Source of the DNA: a virus
IMG/VR virus record: IMGVR_UViG_3300018080_000165
Location: 1-64,000 of that record
Length of the DNA stretch: 64,000 nucleotides
Direction: 5' to 3' (one strand)
Positions 15,848 to 22,925 of the stretch are shown here, piece after piece (positions within the stretch are counted from its first letter, which is position 1; each line of letters starts with the position of its first letter). A program made the position numbers and the translations under genes. A model generated the notes under the pieces. That model saw only the letters and a list, made by a program, of their open reading frames with translations, did not search any database and was not told the DNA's origin.

Positions 15848-16135
15848 CTAATCCAGGTATTGAACTTTCACGGAACCCCGGAATCCGTGTTTTTCCATGT
15901 GATCTTTCGTGTAGTTCTCCCTGAAGACTTCGATTTCTTCCGGCGAGCGCCAGCCCGTGATGGTGCCTGTCACACCTGTTCCCGCTCCCTTCGCCGTGTA
16001 GATTCGACCAAACGTAGTGAGTTTGACCTTTCGCTTGCCATCCGTGTCGAAAGGCTTCCCGCACTTGTGGCACGCATCCTGGAAATCGAGATCGAAGACC
16101 GTACCACAGGCATCGCATGTCCAGCTTGCCATCAT
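15848..16135 (-). CDS. Zinc-ribbon protein
   Basis: The protein has 95 residues, with its start overlapping the upstream stop (AAATGATG). It opens with CDACGTVFDLDFQDACHKCGKPF, a Cys4 zinc ribbon, followed by a beta-rich domain (KLTTFGRIYTAKG). Function unknown. Confidence 0.65.
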   Translation of the reverse strand: MMASWTCDACGTVFDLDFQDACHKCGKPFDTDGKRKVKLTTFGRIYTAKGAGTGVTGTITGWRSPEEIEVFRENYTKDHMEKHGFRGSVKVQYLD

Positions 16136-16347
16136 TTCCCCTTTTCTCTGGTTCGCCCTTTCGAGTCCTGTTCCAGCATACGTAGCCGACCCATGTGGCG
16201 AATCCAGCTTCGGTGGACAGGCTCGTCCCGCTTCACGCAATCGAGAATGTCGGGAAGCGCCTCCCGCATTTCCCGGCGCGTGGAACCCGTCTCCTTCTTC
16301 ACGATGTCCAGGATCATCTTGGTCGGGAACTTCGAAAACAGTTTCAT
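16132..16347 (-). CDS. Small helical protein
   Basis: This encodes 71 residues from an ATG with AAAGGAG upstream. It is wholly helical and charged (ILDIVKKETGSTRREMREALPDILDCVK), with a basic end. The pattern suits a small DNA-binding or winged-helix fold (SWIRHMGRLRMLEQ), unproven. Confidence 0.6.
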   Translation of the reverse strand: MKLFSKFPTKMILDIVKKETGSTRREMREALPDILDCVKRDEPVHRSWIRHMGRLRMLEQDSKGRTREKGK

Positions 16348-16360
16348 GGTTTTCTCCTTT

Positions 16361-16690
16361 TCAAAACGCGAAAGAACCTTGCTTCGCTTTCTGGCCAACG
16401 TGCTTACCCCCACCTTTCTTCTTAGCCTTCAACTCCTTGTCCTTCCTGGCTTGCGCGGCCATCTTCGCCTTGTACGAGATTTCGTACAACTCCATCATCT
16501 CGTCCAGCTTGGACCGGACGCCTTTCGGCGTCCACTTGCCCTTGAGCCAGTACGCGCAAGCGGCGTACATGTGAGCACCCGCCTGGGTGTCGTCGGCTTT
16601 CTTGGCTTCCTTGATGGCCGTAAGACTCTCTTTCTTCTTGGCCGGTTCCTTCTCCTTGACTGCCTTCTTCACAAGCTTTTTCTTTGCCAC
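16361..16690 (-). CDS. Lys-rich helical protein ending in the FAF tag
   Basis: The 109-residue protein has a Lys/Glu/Ala-rich start (KKKLVKKAVKEKEPAKKKE), a helical middle with Tyr/Trp (MYAACAYWLKGKWTPKG) and a basic end GQKAKQGSFAF, one of the shared C-terminal tags. No known domain. Confidence 0.65.
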   Translation of the reverse strand: MAKKKLVKKAVKEKEPAKKKESLTAIKEAKKADDTQAGAHMYAACAYWLKGKWTPKGVRSKLDEMMELYEISYKAKMAAQARKDKELKAKKKGGGKHVGQKAKQGSFAF

Positions 16691-16693
16691 TCG

Positions 16694-17131
16694 TTATCTC
16701 CTTTTCTTCCACACATCCCGGAAGTACCAGCCATACTCGGGAACACCATTGCCGTCGATCCTCTTGCACACCTGTCGGAGCGCAAGATCGAACAGTTCGA
16801 AGATGTCATCCTTGATGTCGTTCCGGTCTCTGCCGGAAATGGTGATCTTGAATCCTACGAACTGGGGACGCACAATGACAGTGTGGTATGTCCACCCGTC
16901 GTAGAATCCATACTTGTTCATGTGGTGAAATGATGTGTCGAAAACCAACTTCTCTGCCGTCGAACGGTTGCAGTCCAGTGTGGTTCCGTCGTCGAACCCG
17001 CCCCCGGACGGATAAAACTGCTCTTCCATCCATTGAAGTGTGCTGTAGTACGCGTGCGTATGGTCATCCGTGCACCTTGTCAGCGCGTTGAGAATGGAAG
17101 ACAACTCCTGTGCCACGGTGTATTCCGACAT
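16694..17131 (-). CDS. Unknown soluble protein
   Basis: This encodes 145 residues of mixed fold, without cysteine motifs or nucleotide loops. The C-terminal part (VRPQFVGFKITISGRDRNDIKDDIFELFDLALRQV) is beta-alpha in character. RBS AAGGAG precedes the start. Not recognised. Confidence 0.6.
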   Translation of the reverse strand: MSEYTVAQELSSILNALTRCTDDHTHAYYSTLQWMEEQFYPSGGGFDDGTTLDCNRSTAEKLVFDTSFHHMNKYGFYDGWTYHTVIVRPQFVGFKITISGRDRNDIKDDIFELFDLALRQVCKRIDGNGVPEYGWYFRDVWKKRR

Positions 17132-17155
17132 TTGAATCTCCTTTCTTCTCCGAAC

Positions 17156-17500
17156 TCAGACACGAGCCTGTGCCTTCAACTCTCCGTTCGCTGCGATCTC
17201 GTCTCCGTCCTTGAAAGGGAAGCCGCGTTTCCATCCTTCGTGCCAATACCACACGTGGGAATGTTGGCTGATCCTGTAGTTCCCAGGCAAGTACCGATTG
17301 ATCCGGTCTTTCGTGGTGACGGTCTCCCATCCGCCCGTCACCACGATGATTCTGCCGTCCGGCTTGAAACGTAGGATGTTGGTTCTGTGCAACCGGACGC
17401 AGATGTCCTTCCCGTCCCGCTCCAAGTAGGTGTTGTTCGTCAACTTACGGCTTTTCTTACACCTGCCTTGAAGCAAACTGTCCGCTTTCTTGTAAGTCAT
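17156..17500 (-). CDS. Conserved phage protein with TVTTKDRINRY motif
   Basis: The 114-residue protein starts after AAGGAG. It reads LTNNTYLERDGKDICVRLHRTNILRF, then GGWETVTTKDRINRYLPG. I recognise this pattern from small conserved proteins in several actinobacterial phages, where the function is unknown. The C-terminal part is aromatic (HVWYWHEGWKRGFPF). Its start overlaps the upstream gene's end. Confidence 0.65.
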   Translation of the reverse strand: MTYKKADSLLQGRCKKSRKLTNNTYLERDGKDICVRLHRTNILRFKPDGRIIVVTGGWETVTTKDRINRYLPGNYRISQHSHVWYWHEGWKRGFPFKDGDEIAANGELKAQARV

Positions 17501-17898
17501 TCCCGTTCTCCTTTCTTCTTCAAGAGTGTTTTGACGGCCCATTTGCGCATTGCCGCCCATTCGGTTCCGACACTGTTCCAACCCCCGCCCTTGTTCCAGG
17601 CGTCGTACAACTCTTGCGGGAGCGGAATGCCTTGCTCCCACGTCTTGCGGGAAACAGTCTTCGGCAAGCCGCTGTTACCGTAAGCGCCGCACACGAAGAC
17701 AGTCCTGTTCTTGACACGGGCACAGCCCATCATCCAATGTCCGCATTGCCTGAGTGCGACCTTGCGGACGATTCCACGTAAATTGTTTTTCTTACCCACG
17801 TCCTCATCGTCCGGTTGCATGAGGATCAAAAACGGAGCGCGTCTGTGATGCTGCTCCGTACCTTTGTAGTACGTCCCTGCTTCATCTGTCACGTACAT
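17497..17898 (-). CDS. Unknown protein
   Basis: This encodes 133 residues. Residues 48-72 (LRQCGHWMMGCARVKNRTVFVCG) contain three Cys and a His that could bind metal. The end is basic and helical (MRKWAVKTLLKKKGERE). It overlaps genes on both sides by a few bases, indicating a coupled operon. No function assigned. Confidence 0.6.
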   Translation of the reverse strand: MYVTDEAGTYYKGTEQHHRRAPFLILMQPDDEDVGKKNNLRGIVRKVALRQCGHWMMGCARVKNRTVFVCGAYGNSGLPKTVSRKTWEQGIPLPQELYDAWNKGGGWNSVGTEWAAMRKWAVKTLLKKKGERE

Positions 17899-18268
17899 GC
17901 CGGTTCTCCTTTTTCATCAACCGGAATTGACCAGAACATATGGTCAATCTGCCGGACATCCTGTCCTTCTTGTTCTTTGCTGCGCACACATAGTTCTTCA
18001 AGCTACCGCCGGCAGGAACACGGGTTTTCACCCCGCATCTTTGGCAAACAACATCCCTTGTCTTCCGAACATACACCGTCTTTGCCTTCTTCTTCGTTTT
18101 GGTCCCGCTCCCGAAGATTTCGGGATGGCTCTTTGCCAAGCGTTTGTTCACCGCTTCCAGAAGCGCGTTGTTAGGATCGTTGTCCATCGCTTCGCCCAAT
18201 TTCACGAACTCCTCATCCCGAAGATGCTCTTCGAGAACCTTCGCTGTCTTCACGAAAATCGCTTGCAT
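17882..18268 (-). CDS. Zinc-ribbon protein with helical N-terminus
   Basis: The protein has 128 residues. The first 50 are helical; then comes a basic linker (GTKTKKKAKTVYVRK) and a ribbon CQRCGVKTRVPAGGSLKNYVC with a later Cys near SGRLTICSG. It resembles phage SprT-like or Com-type zinc proteins in layout, without their catalytic His motif. Function unknown. Confidence 0.6.
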   Translation of the reverse strand: MQAIFVKTAKVLEEHLRDEEFVKLGEAMDNDPNNALLEAVNKRLAKSHPEIFGSGTKTKKKAKTVYVRKTRDVVCQRCGVKTRVPAGGSLKNYVCAAKNKKDRMSGRLTICSGQFRLMKKENRHVRDR

Positions 18269-18321
18269 GATTCTCTCCTTTCAGATTGTGTTTTCGTCAC
18301 TTGTGAAAACGAAGAAGTCAA

Positions 18322-18663
18322 TCAACCTTTCTCACGTAGCACACACCCACCAGTGCTCTCTTGATTTCGTGTTCGGCGGACTTCTTCGCTTCGAGAGCAT
18401 CCTCTTCCCGACGATGTACTCCGTACTCGGGATGGATTCTCGACTCTTCTTCCGTTGTCATCGTACCCTAGAGAACGCGCGGCTTGATGGACGTACTCAG
18501 CAAACTTCGCGTCCACCGCCGAAAACTCGACGCCCTGTTCTCTCATTGCATCGACCGATTCCAAGGTCTTTTCCCCGATCTTGGCGATGTCCAGGATGTG
18601 CATGTCGTCTTCACGACCCAAGACGACAGCAACTTCGTACAAAAACGCTTTGACACGACCCAT
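18322..18663 (-). CDS. Unknown helical protein downstream of the structured RNA
   Basis: This encodes 113 residues from an ATG with GGGAG upstream; another ATG is two codons earlier. The N-terminal 75 residues are helical (GRVKAFLYEVAVVLGREDDM). The end is basic and low-complexity. It is the first gene downstream of the candidate noncoding RNA, so it may be read from the same promoter. Confidence 0.55.
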   Translation of the reverse strand: MGRVKAFLYEVAVVLGREDDMHILDIAKIGEKTLESVDAMREQGVEFSAVDAKFAEYVHQAARSLGYDDNGRRVENPSRVRSTSSGRGCSRSEEVRRTRNQESTGGCVLREKG

Positions 18664-18689
18664 GGTCATCTCCCTCTCTTTCTTCGGTT

Positions 18690-19335
18690 CACTTCTCAAA
18701 GGCCACTAGCAGTGCTCCCGGCGTTTTCGCGATCCGCCGCTTTTTGCGTCGCGCCTAACCCGCGCTTTCAAGCCAACGTGCCGACCTGTTCCGCGCTCGT
18801 GACGCCGCATTTTGTTTTCGGCTTGAATCGACATACCAGAAGCATTAGCTAGGGGTCTTTTCCCCTATCCACGGCGAGACTGCGACTTTGCACGTGCATT
18901 CCCCGCGACCTGGCCTATCGGCACGGCCCGCTATGGTTTTGGATTGCCTTACGGGACGAGGTTTGCACGCGACAGCTTTTGCCAAGACTTAGAACCTAAC
19001 CATTCCGGTTTTCTGGATTAGGACGGGAGCGAAGATGGCCCGCTTGTCACCACCTAGCCCGATCCGCCGTTCGTCCGAAGGTCTGCTTGGCCGCTTGTCC
19101 GTCTCTGTGTGTTCGCAACCGGGTGCTTTCCCGGTCCACTCGCGGTTTGCGGCCCGCCCCTAGCAATCGTCTCCCGACGATTCCGTGGGCGCGAACCCCG
19201 CTCTTAATCCTGCGATTCATTCCCGCGACCTTGGCTTGCTCCGTTGGATTCGGCTTCAGGCCGTACCCTAGCTCGGGTTCCCCGCGCGTCACATAGAACG
19301 CGATAACCGGGTTTCGCCGTCGCTCGTAAATCGCT
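18690..19335 (-). ncRNA. Candidate large structured noncoding RNA
   Basis: About 650 bases lack credible ORFs but are full of stable stems. Examples are AATCGTC/GACGATT closing a GGGA (GNRA-type) tetraloop (19165-19182), itself enclosed by CGCCC/GGGCG; ACCGGG/CCCGGT (19118-19135); TAGGGG/CCCCTA (18850-18867); a long-range TTCAAGCC/GGCTTGAA pair (18767-18774 with 18820-18827); and a nested CGCGA/TCGCG plus CGC/GCG hairpin (18728-18753). A strong leftward promoter lies at its upstream edge. It is not rRNA, tmRNA, RNase P or a group I intron by its conserved motifs. Size and phage setting recall large ornate RNAs such as GOLLD or ROOL, but I cannot match their consensus. The 3' end is uncertain. 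Confidence 0.6.
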
Positions 19336-19350
19336 CAATTGTCAAAGAAC

Positions 19351-19393
19351 ATTATACTATGTGGCATTATAGCGAAATGCCAGCATAGTGCAA
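19351..19393 (-). promoter_or_regulatory. Strong sigma70-like promoter for the structured RNA
   Basis: On the minus strand TTGCAC (19388-19393) is separated by 16 bases from a perfect TATAAT (19366-19371). A second TATAAT lies 15 bases further (19351-19356). The first -10 box sits inside the hairpin GGCATT/AATGCC, a possible operator. This is the best promoter by sequence in the window and points into the gene-free structured region. Confidence 0.75.
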
Positions 19394-19414
19394 GCACAGA
19401 AAAAACTTTTTCAC

Positions 19415-19456
19415 GTGAAATTTCACTAATTCCTGCACATGGTGCACAAGTGCAGG
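19415..19456. promoter_or_regulatory. Palindromes upstream of the RNA promoter (operators?)
   Basis: A perfect 12-bp palindrome GTGAAATTTCAC (19415-19426) and a 7-bp inverted repeat CCTGCAC/GTGCAGG (19432-19456), with the palindrome GTGCAC in its loop, lie 20-60 bases upstream of the -35 box. They look like regulator-binding sites, or a terminator for the QueE-ended operon plus an operator. The rest of 19457-19554 holds nothing I recognise. Confidence 0.45.
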
Positions 19457-19554
19457 ATAGGGCCACATCTGCTTATAGGTTATCACATGACGGTAGACGG
19501 GGTTTACCAGATTACCTCTATGCGAGCAAAGAAAGGGTATAAGTGACCTTGAAC

Positions 19555-20370
19555 CTATGCCATGCCGAGAAACTTGTGAACCTGTGGGACAAACCTGACG
19601 GCCAAACACCTTTTCACATCGTCGCTGAACGGAAAGGCAAAAGCACATTGATTTGTTTCACGTTGGTTTGAAAACACCTTGTCTTTTTCGGAAAAGATTC
19701 CACTCTCCAATATCACCTTTATCGCATCTGGATGGCCGTCAGCGGGTTGGATGAAAACTTCTCTCACAAAGACTTCTTCTTTCAGGATTTCCTCGACTTC
19801 CCTCATGTCCTGTTCCGTGCCGACAACGAACTTGAAATAGCAATTCGTCATATAACGGACCAATGTAGGAAGCGCACTGCGCCTACCGGAGCTAGAGAGT
19901 TTCGGAGAAATGATCCATGCGTCAATGCAAACGAAATGTTTCGGATCGCACTTGTCCAGAAGTTCCCCGTTCGTTTCGATTGAAGTCCCGAACGCCGGTT
20001 CGATCTCTTTGCAGATTTGAACAATCTGTGGAAGGAAGATAGTAGGCTCACCGCCAGTGAAAACAACATGGCGCTTGTGAAGAGGAAAAGACTTCAAAAC
20101 AGAAATAACATACTCGACAGATAACGAAAGGTGTTTTGTTTCCGCCTGACTCGGTTTGATATTTTCCGGTTTGTAGCCGCTATCGCACCAACTACATGTT
20201 CGATTGCATCCAAGAGTCCTCAGAAAAACAGAAGGAAGGCCAACTGTTGGACCTTCCCCGGAAATCGTCTCATAAATTTCATGTACACCAATTTCTTTAG
20301 GAGTTCCTTGCCTCCGCATAAGATGTATTCGTTTCCCAAACGCGAAGGGAGTCCAGTCTTGCGGATTCAT
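19555..20370 (-). CDS. queE: 7-carboxy-7-deazaguanine synthase (QueE)
   Basis: The enzyme is a radical SAM protein that converts 6-carboxy-tetrahydropterin to 7-carboxy-7-deazaguanine (CDG). The longest frame has 271 residues. The iron-sulfur motif CNRTCSWCD is at about 55-63, after EIYETISGEGPTVGLPSVFLR, the typical QueE opening. FTGGEP near residue 114 is the SAM-binding GGE motif. The start is uncertain: ATG at 20370 overlaps queD by 74 bases with a weak RBS, and another ATG is at 20319. It is the last gene of the que operon. Confidence 0.9.
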   Translation of the reverse strand: MNPQDWTPFAFGKRIHLMRRQGTPKEIGVHEIYETISGEGPTVGLPSVFLRTLGCNRTCSWCDSGYKPENIKPSQAETKHLSLSVEYVISVLKSFPLHKRHVVFTGGEPTIFLPQIVQICKEIEPAFGTSIETNGELLDKCDPKHFVCIDAWIISPKLSSSGRRSALPTLVRYMTNCYFKFVVGTEQDMREVEEILKEEVFVREVFIQPADGHPDAIKVILESGIFSEKDKVFSNQRETNQCAFAFPFSDDVKRCLAVRFVPQVHKFLGMA

Positions 20371-20713
20371 GCTCGAAACACTCCTTCATCTCCGCGAACC
20401 AATGAAGCGCCAACACTTCAACCGTAGGGTCTTGATGGATTATGAACACGTGTTCCCTGAAGCCGCCCTCAATGAGAACGCCCGCGAGAGGATCGTCTAT
20501 TTTGAGAACGACTTTATGATCCCATCTCTCCACGACGTGTTTCAACTTTTTGAGTTCCGCGAAGTCCACCACAAATCCGTTGTCGCCTATGTTGCCGTAG
20601 GCCGTCAACTCCACGCGGTAGTTGTGCCCGTGCAAGAAACGACACTTCCCTTCGTGCCGCATCAACCTATGGGCGATAGAGAACTCGCCCAAAAATTTCG
20701 TTACCTTGACCAT
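20297..20713 (-). CDS. queD: 6-carboxy-tetrahydropterin synthase (QueD)
   Basis: The 138-residue protein is of normal QueD size. It makes 6-carboxy-5,6,7,8-tetrahydropterin from dihydroneopterin triphosphate. CRFLHGHNYRVE holds the catalytic Cys and two zinc-binding His; FSIAHRL supplies the first zinc His; FVVDFAELKK and WDHKVVL are the conserved core and catalytic Asp/His. The start follows GAGG. It lies between queE and a small zinc protein in the operon. Confidence 0.92.
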   Translation of the reverse strand: MVKVTKFLGEFSIAHRLMRHEGKCRFLHGHNYRVELTAYGNIGDNGFVVDFAELKKLKHVVERWDHKVVLKIDDPLAGVLIEGGFREHVFIIHQDPTVEVLALHWFAEMKECFEHESARLDSLRVWETNTSYAEARNS

Positions 20714-20717
20714 TAGT

Positions 20718-20915
20718 TTACCTCATTCCTAGGCTACCTCTTCCTTTGTCCTTGCACGCATTCCGACCGAGTTTTTGTTCGATCCACACTTGCGCCATGG
20801 GCCGATCTTCTTTCTTCAACGTCTTGAAATCCTCAAAGCACTCATTACACACGGCATGTCCCGCGATTGTCCTATGAGGATTCCCTTCGTTTTCCCGGCA
20901 GGCGCAACATCTCAT
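20718..20915 (-). CDS. Small zinc-ribbon protein in the que operon
   Basis: This 65-residue protein begins CCACRENEGNPHRTIAGHAVCNECFEDF, a Cys4(His) site typical of phage zinc-binding peptides, followed by a basic helix. It lies between queD and the YegP-like gene with tight spacing. Function unknown. Confidence 0.65.
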   Translation of the reverse strand: MRCCACRENEGNPHRTIAGHAVCNECFEDFKTLKKEDRPMAQVWIEQKLGRNACKDKGRGSLGMR

Positions 20916-20918
20916 ACC

Positions 20919-21224
20919 CTACTCTCCTTTGTCTTCTTCGGATTTTTCACCTTCATCTTCCTTGGGCGCTTCTTCAGGGGATACGACAGTCTTCGGAGGA
21001 GCGTCAAAGACGTACTCGACAGTCTTGTTCTTTACGGCTTCGGTGAAATTCCGAAACATGTTCACGCAATCGACACGGTTCTCGTAGCCTTGCCCGCCTT
21101 GCGAGCCGGTGCCGAAGAGATAATTCCCGTTGGCACTGTACACGCTTACCTCGTGTTTGGCTTTCTTTCCCTTTCCCTGCCTGCTGAACACGACTTGATG
21201 AGTCATCTTTCCTGAAATCGCCAT
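20919..21224 (-). CDS. YegP/DUF1508-like protein, with a possible membrane-anchored long form
   Basis: The short form (101 residues) starts at an ATG with AAGGAG upstream. SANGNYLFGTGSQGG and YENRVDCVNMFRNF resemble the DUF1508/YegP repeat (ANGxxLxxSxxYxxxxxxxxGIxSV). The end is acidic (EEAPKEDEGEKSEEDKGE). The frame continues upstream without a stop to ATGs at 21329 and 21341, adding one membrane segment (LMYALTIIALVGALSFFAFW). So a membrane-anchored 136-140-residue isoform could share the same C-terminus. The still longer frame runs through the tRNA-like fragment and is unlikely. Confidence 0.65.
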   Translation of the reverse strand: MAISGKMTHQVVFSRQGKGKKAKHEVSVYSANGNYLFGTGSQGGQGYENRVDCVNMFRNFTEAVKNKTVEYVFDAPPKTVVSPEEAPKEDEGEKSEEDKGE

Positions 21225-21386
21225 TGATTCGCTCCTTTCTTTCTCTTCAATCTTACTTCTCCAAAAAGCAAAAAACGACAATGCTCCCACAAGAGCTATG
21301 ATCGTGAGCGCATACATTAGGTCTACCATGTGATCTCTCATGGTTTTACTCGCTCGTGATTCGAAGTTCTCCAAAACAGCGCGTCG

Positions 21387-21414
21387 TGGCTCCCCCGCCT
21401 GGATTCGAACCAGG
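21387..21414 (-). other. tRNA 3'-end fragment (T-arm, acceptor strand, CCA)
   Basis: On the minus strand a perfect T-arm (CCTGG, loop TTCGAAT, CCAGG; 21398-21414) is followed directly by a 7-base acceptor strand CGGGGGA, one discriminator base and CCA. No matching 5' acceptor strand, D-arm or anticodon arm lies in the 60 bases upstream, so this is not a full tRNA. Such 3' ends occur as phage attachment cores copied from a host tRNA gene, or as remnants of a decayed tRNA gene. Confidence 0.55.
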
Positions 21415-21539
21415 AATCGCGGATTACGCAGAAAGACGGAGCCTCCCAACAGTAACGGCACGATGACAAACAGCACAGAGCAACACGCACTTCTCAGCTT
21501 CTTTCCGCAGTCGTTCATATGATTCATTACACCCAGCAA

Positions 21540-21632
21540 TTACAAATAGCTTTCGTATGCCTTTTCGATGATGAAAGTCAAAGCCTTCTCGCCCATCTCG
21601 CGTCGGCGTTTTGTCTTCGTCCCTTTCTGCAT
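21540..21632 (-). CDS. Tiny basic protein (30 residues)
   Basis: The frame has an ideal ribosome binding site (AAGGAG seven bases before ATG). The N-terminal half is basic (QKGTKTKRRRE), the C-terminal half an amphipathic helix (KALTFIIEKAYESYL). It lies between folE and the tRNA-like fragment. The RBS is the main support. Confidence 0.5.
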   Translation of the reverse strand: MQKGTKTKRRREMGEKALTFIIEKAYESYL

Positions 21633-21676
21633 TTTCAATCTCCTTCGCCGTCGTGATACCATTTCACCACAGGGAA

Positions 21677-22243
21677 TCATTTTATGTGCTCCAGGATTTC
21701 ATCCTTGACTTGCAAACCCGCTTGCCCGAGCACGACGCAGACTTTGGTCGCCGCATGGATGTCACCAGTTCCCGTGCATACACACGCATGGTGGGCCTTG
21801 GAGAGAACGCAAACGGCTTCAGGTTTGAGCCTTTCTTCAAGCTCTGCGGCGATTCTATGCGTGAACTCTTCTTGAAGAGTTCCGACCTTCGAGAAGAATT
21901 CAACCAACTGTGGAAGTTTCGAGAATCCGACGATGTGTTTTCCTGGTAAATAACCGATTCCGACTGTCCCATAGAACGGCACGAAGTGATGTTGGCAGAT
22001 CGATACGAAACAGATGTCTCGCATGACAACGATGTCGTTCCCTCTTGATTTGAACAACTTGAAGTCGAAAGGTAATCGGTGAGGATAGCGATCATTGATC
22101 TTGTCCTTGTTCGCTGTCATCTGTTCAAGCATCTTGACGACACGCCGGGGAGTCTCCAGCGTTTCGTTCTTCAGCTTTATGCCTAGATGGTGGCACATCC
22201 GGGCATAGGCTTTTTCAGCCGATTTACGCTTTCTGGCGTTCAC
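21677..22243 (-). CDS. folE: GTP cyclohydrolase I (FolE), divergent active site
   Basis: This enzyme starts the pathway by opening GTP to dihydroneopterin triphosphate. It has 188 residues. SICQHHFVPFYG at 81-92 carries the zinc Cys and His pair, and GYLPGKHIVGFSKL and QLVEFFS are typical GCH-I core. HHAC near 151-154 supplies the second zinc Cys. Two oddities: the usual C-E-H-H is C-Q-H-H, and the conserved A-R-G after the second Cys is replaced by CTGTG, losing the triphosphate-binding Arg. It may be slower or use a different substrate. It overlaps queC by 20 bases. Confidence 0.85.
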   Translation of the reverse strand: MNARKRKSAEKAYARMCHHLGIKLKNETLETPRRVVKMLEQMTANKDKINDRYPHRLPFDFKLFKSRGNDIVVMRDICFVSICQHHFVPFYGTVGIGYLPGKHIVGFSKLPQLVEFFSKVGTLQEEFTHRIAAELEERLKPEAVCVLSKAHHACVCTGTGDIHAATKVCVVLGQAGLQVKDEILEHIK

Positions 22244-22925
22244 AGAACTCCTCCCAACCCTTCTTTCGGAGTAAGCAAGCTGGACATTTTCCGCATCCGT
22301 GTCCCCAACTGTGTTTGCCTAACCCTGTGTTATAGCAAGTCGCTGTTTCAGTCAAGATGGTTTCCAGAACGCCCAACTCATCCGCTGCTTCAAAGATGCG
22401 CGCCTTCGTCATGTTTATTAACGGCGTGAACAGGCGCACAGTGTTCTTAGGCAATCCCAAGGCGAAGTTGATAGCGTCTTCACACGCAGCAACAAACTCA
22501 TAACGGCAATCAGGATAGCCGCTGGAATCCGCTTGGCACACGCCGCTGTAGATGTGCTCTATCCCCCGGCTGACGGCCACTCCGGCAGCGATAGAGAAGA
22601 ACACCATGTTCCGGCCAGGAACAAACGACGTGGGCAATCCCTTGAACCTCTTGCTTTCCTCGATCTTCTCAAAACTGTACCCTGTCAGAGCGGAATCGAG
22701 GAGTGCTCCGTAGTTCTTCAAATCAACGGTGTCGTGCTTGCGGACTTCGAAGATTTTCCCTATCCGCTTTGCTTGGAGCAGTTCCATCTCATGCCGCTGG
22801 CCGTAACAAAAAGACAGAGCATCCACGAACGGATACTTGAAGTTCCGTTTCATCAGCGCAAGACAGGTTGCCGAATCCTGTCCGCCGGAAAGAAGAATCA
22901 GTGCGCCTTTTTGTCCTGATTCCAT
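22224..22925 (-). CDS. queC: 7-cyano-7-deazaguanine (preQ0) synthase, QueC
   Basis: The protein has 233 residues from the ATG with AAGG upstream. It converts CDG to preQ0 with ATP and ammonia. The PP-loop SGGQDS lies at residues 13-18, with FCYGQRHEMEL just after it. FVPGRNMVFFSIA is a conserved QueC core segment. CYNTGLGKHSWGHGCGKCPAC gives the four zinc Cys near the C-terminus. All signatures of QueC are present. It overlaps the paralogue upstream by 28 bases. Confidence 0.93.
   Translation of the reverse strand: MESGQKGALILLSGGQDSATCLALMKRNFKYPFVDALSFCYGQRHEMELLQAKRIGKIFEVRKHDTVDLKNYGALLDSALTGYSFEKIEESKRFKGLPTSFVPGRNMVFFSIAAGVAVSRGIEHIYSGVCQADSSGYPDCRYEFVAACEDAINFALGLPKNTVRLFTPLINMTKARIFEAADELGVLETILTETATCYNTGLGKHSWGHGCGKCPACLLRKKGWEEFCERQKA

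Noticed and set aside
18690-19335. rRNA, tmRNA, RNase P or group I intron in the structured region
   Set aside because: None of the conserved motifs of those RNAs are visible; kept as an unclassified structured RNA.
20919-21539. 206-residue frame with two membrane segments
   Set aside because: It reads through the tRNA-like fragment (giving the typical VRIQAGEP artefact); only the part from 21341 down is likely.
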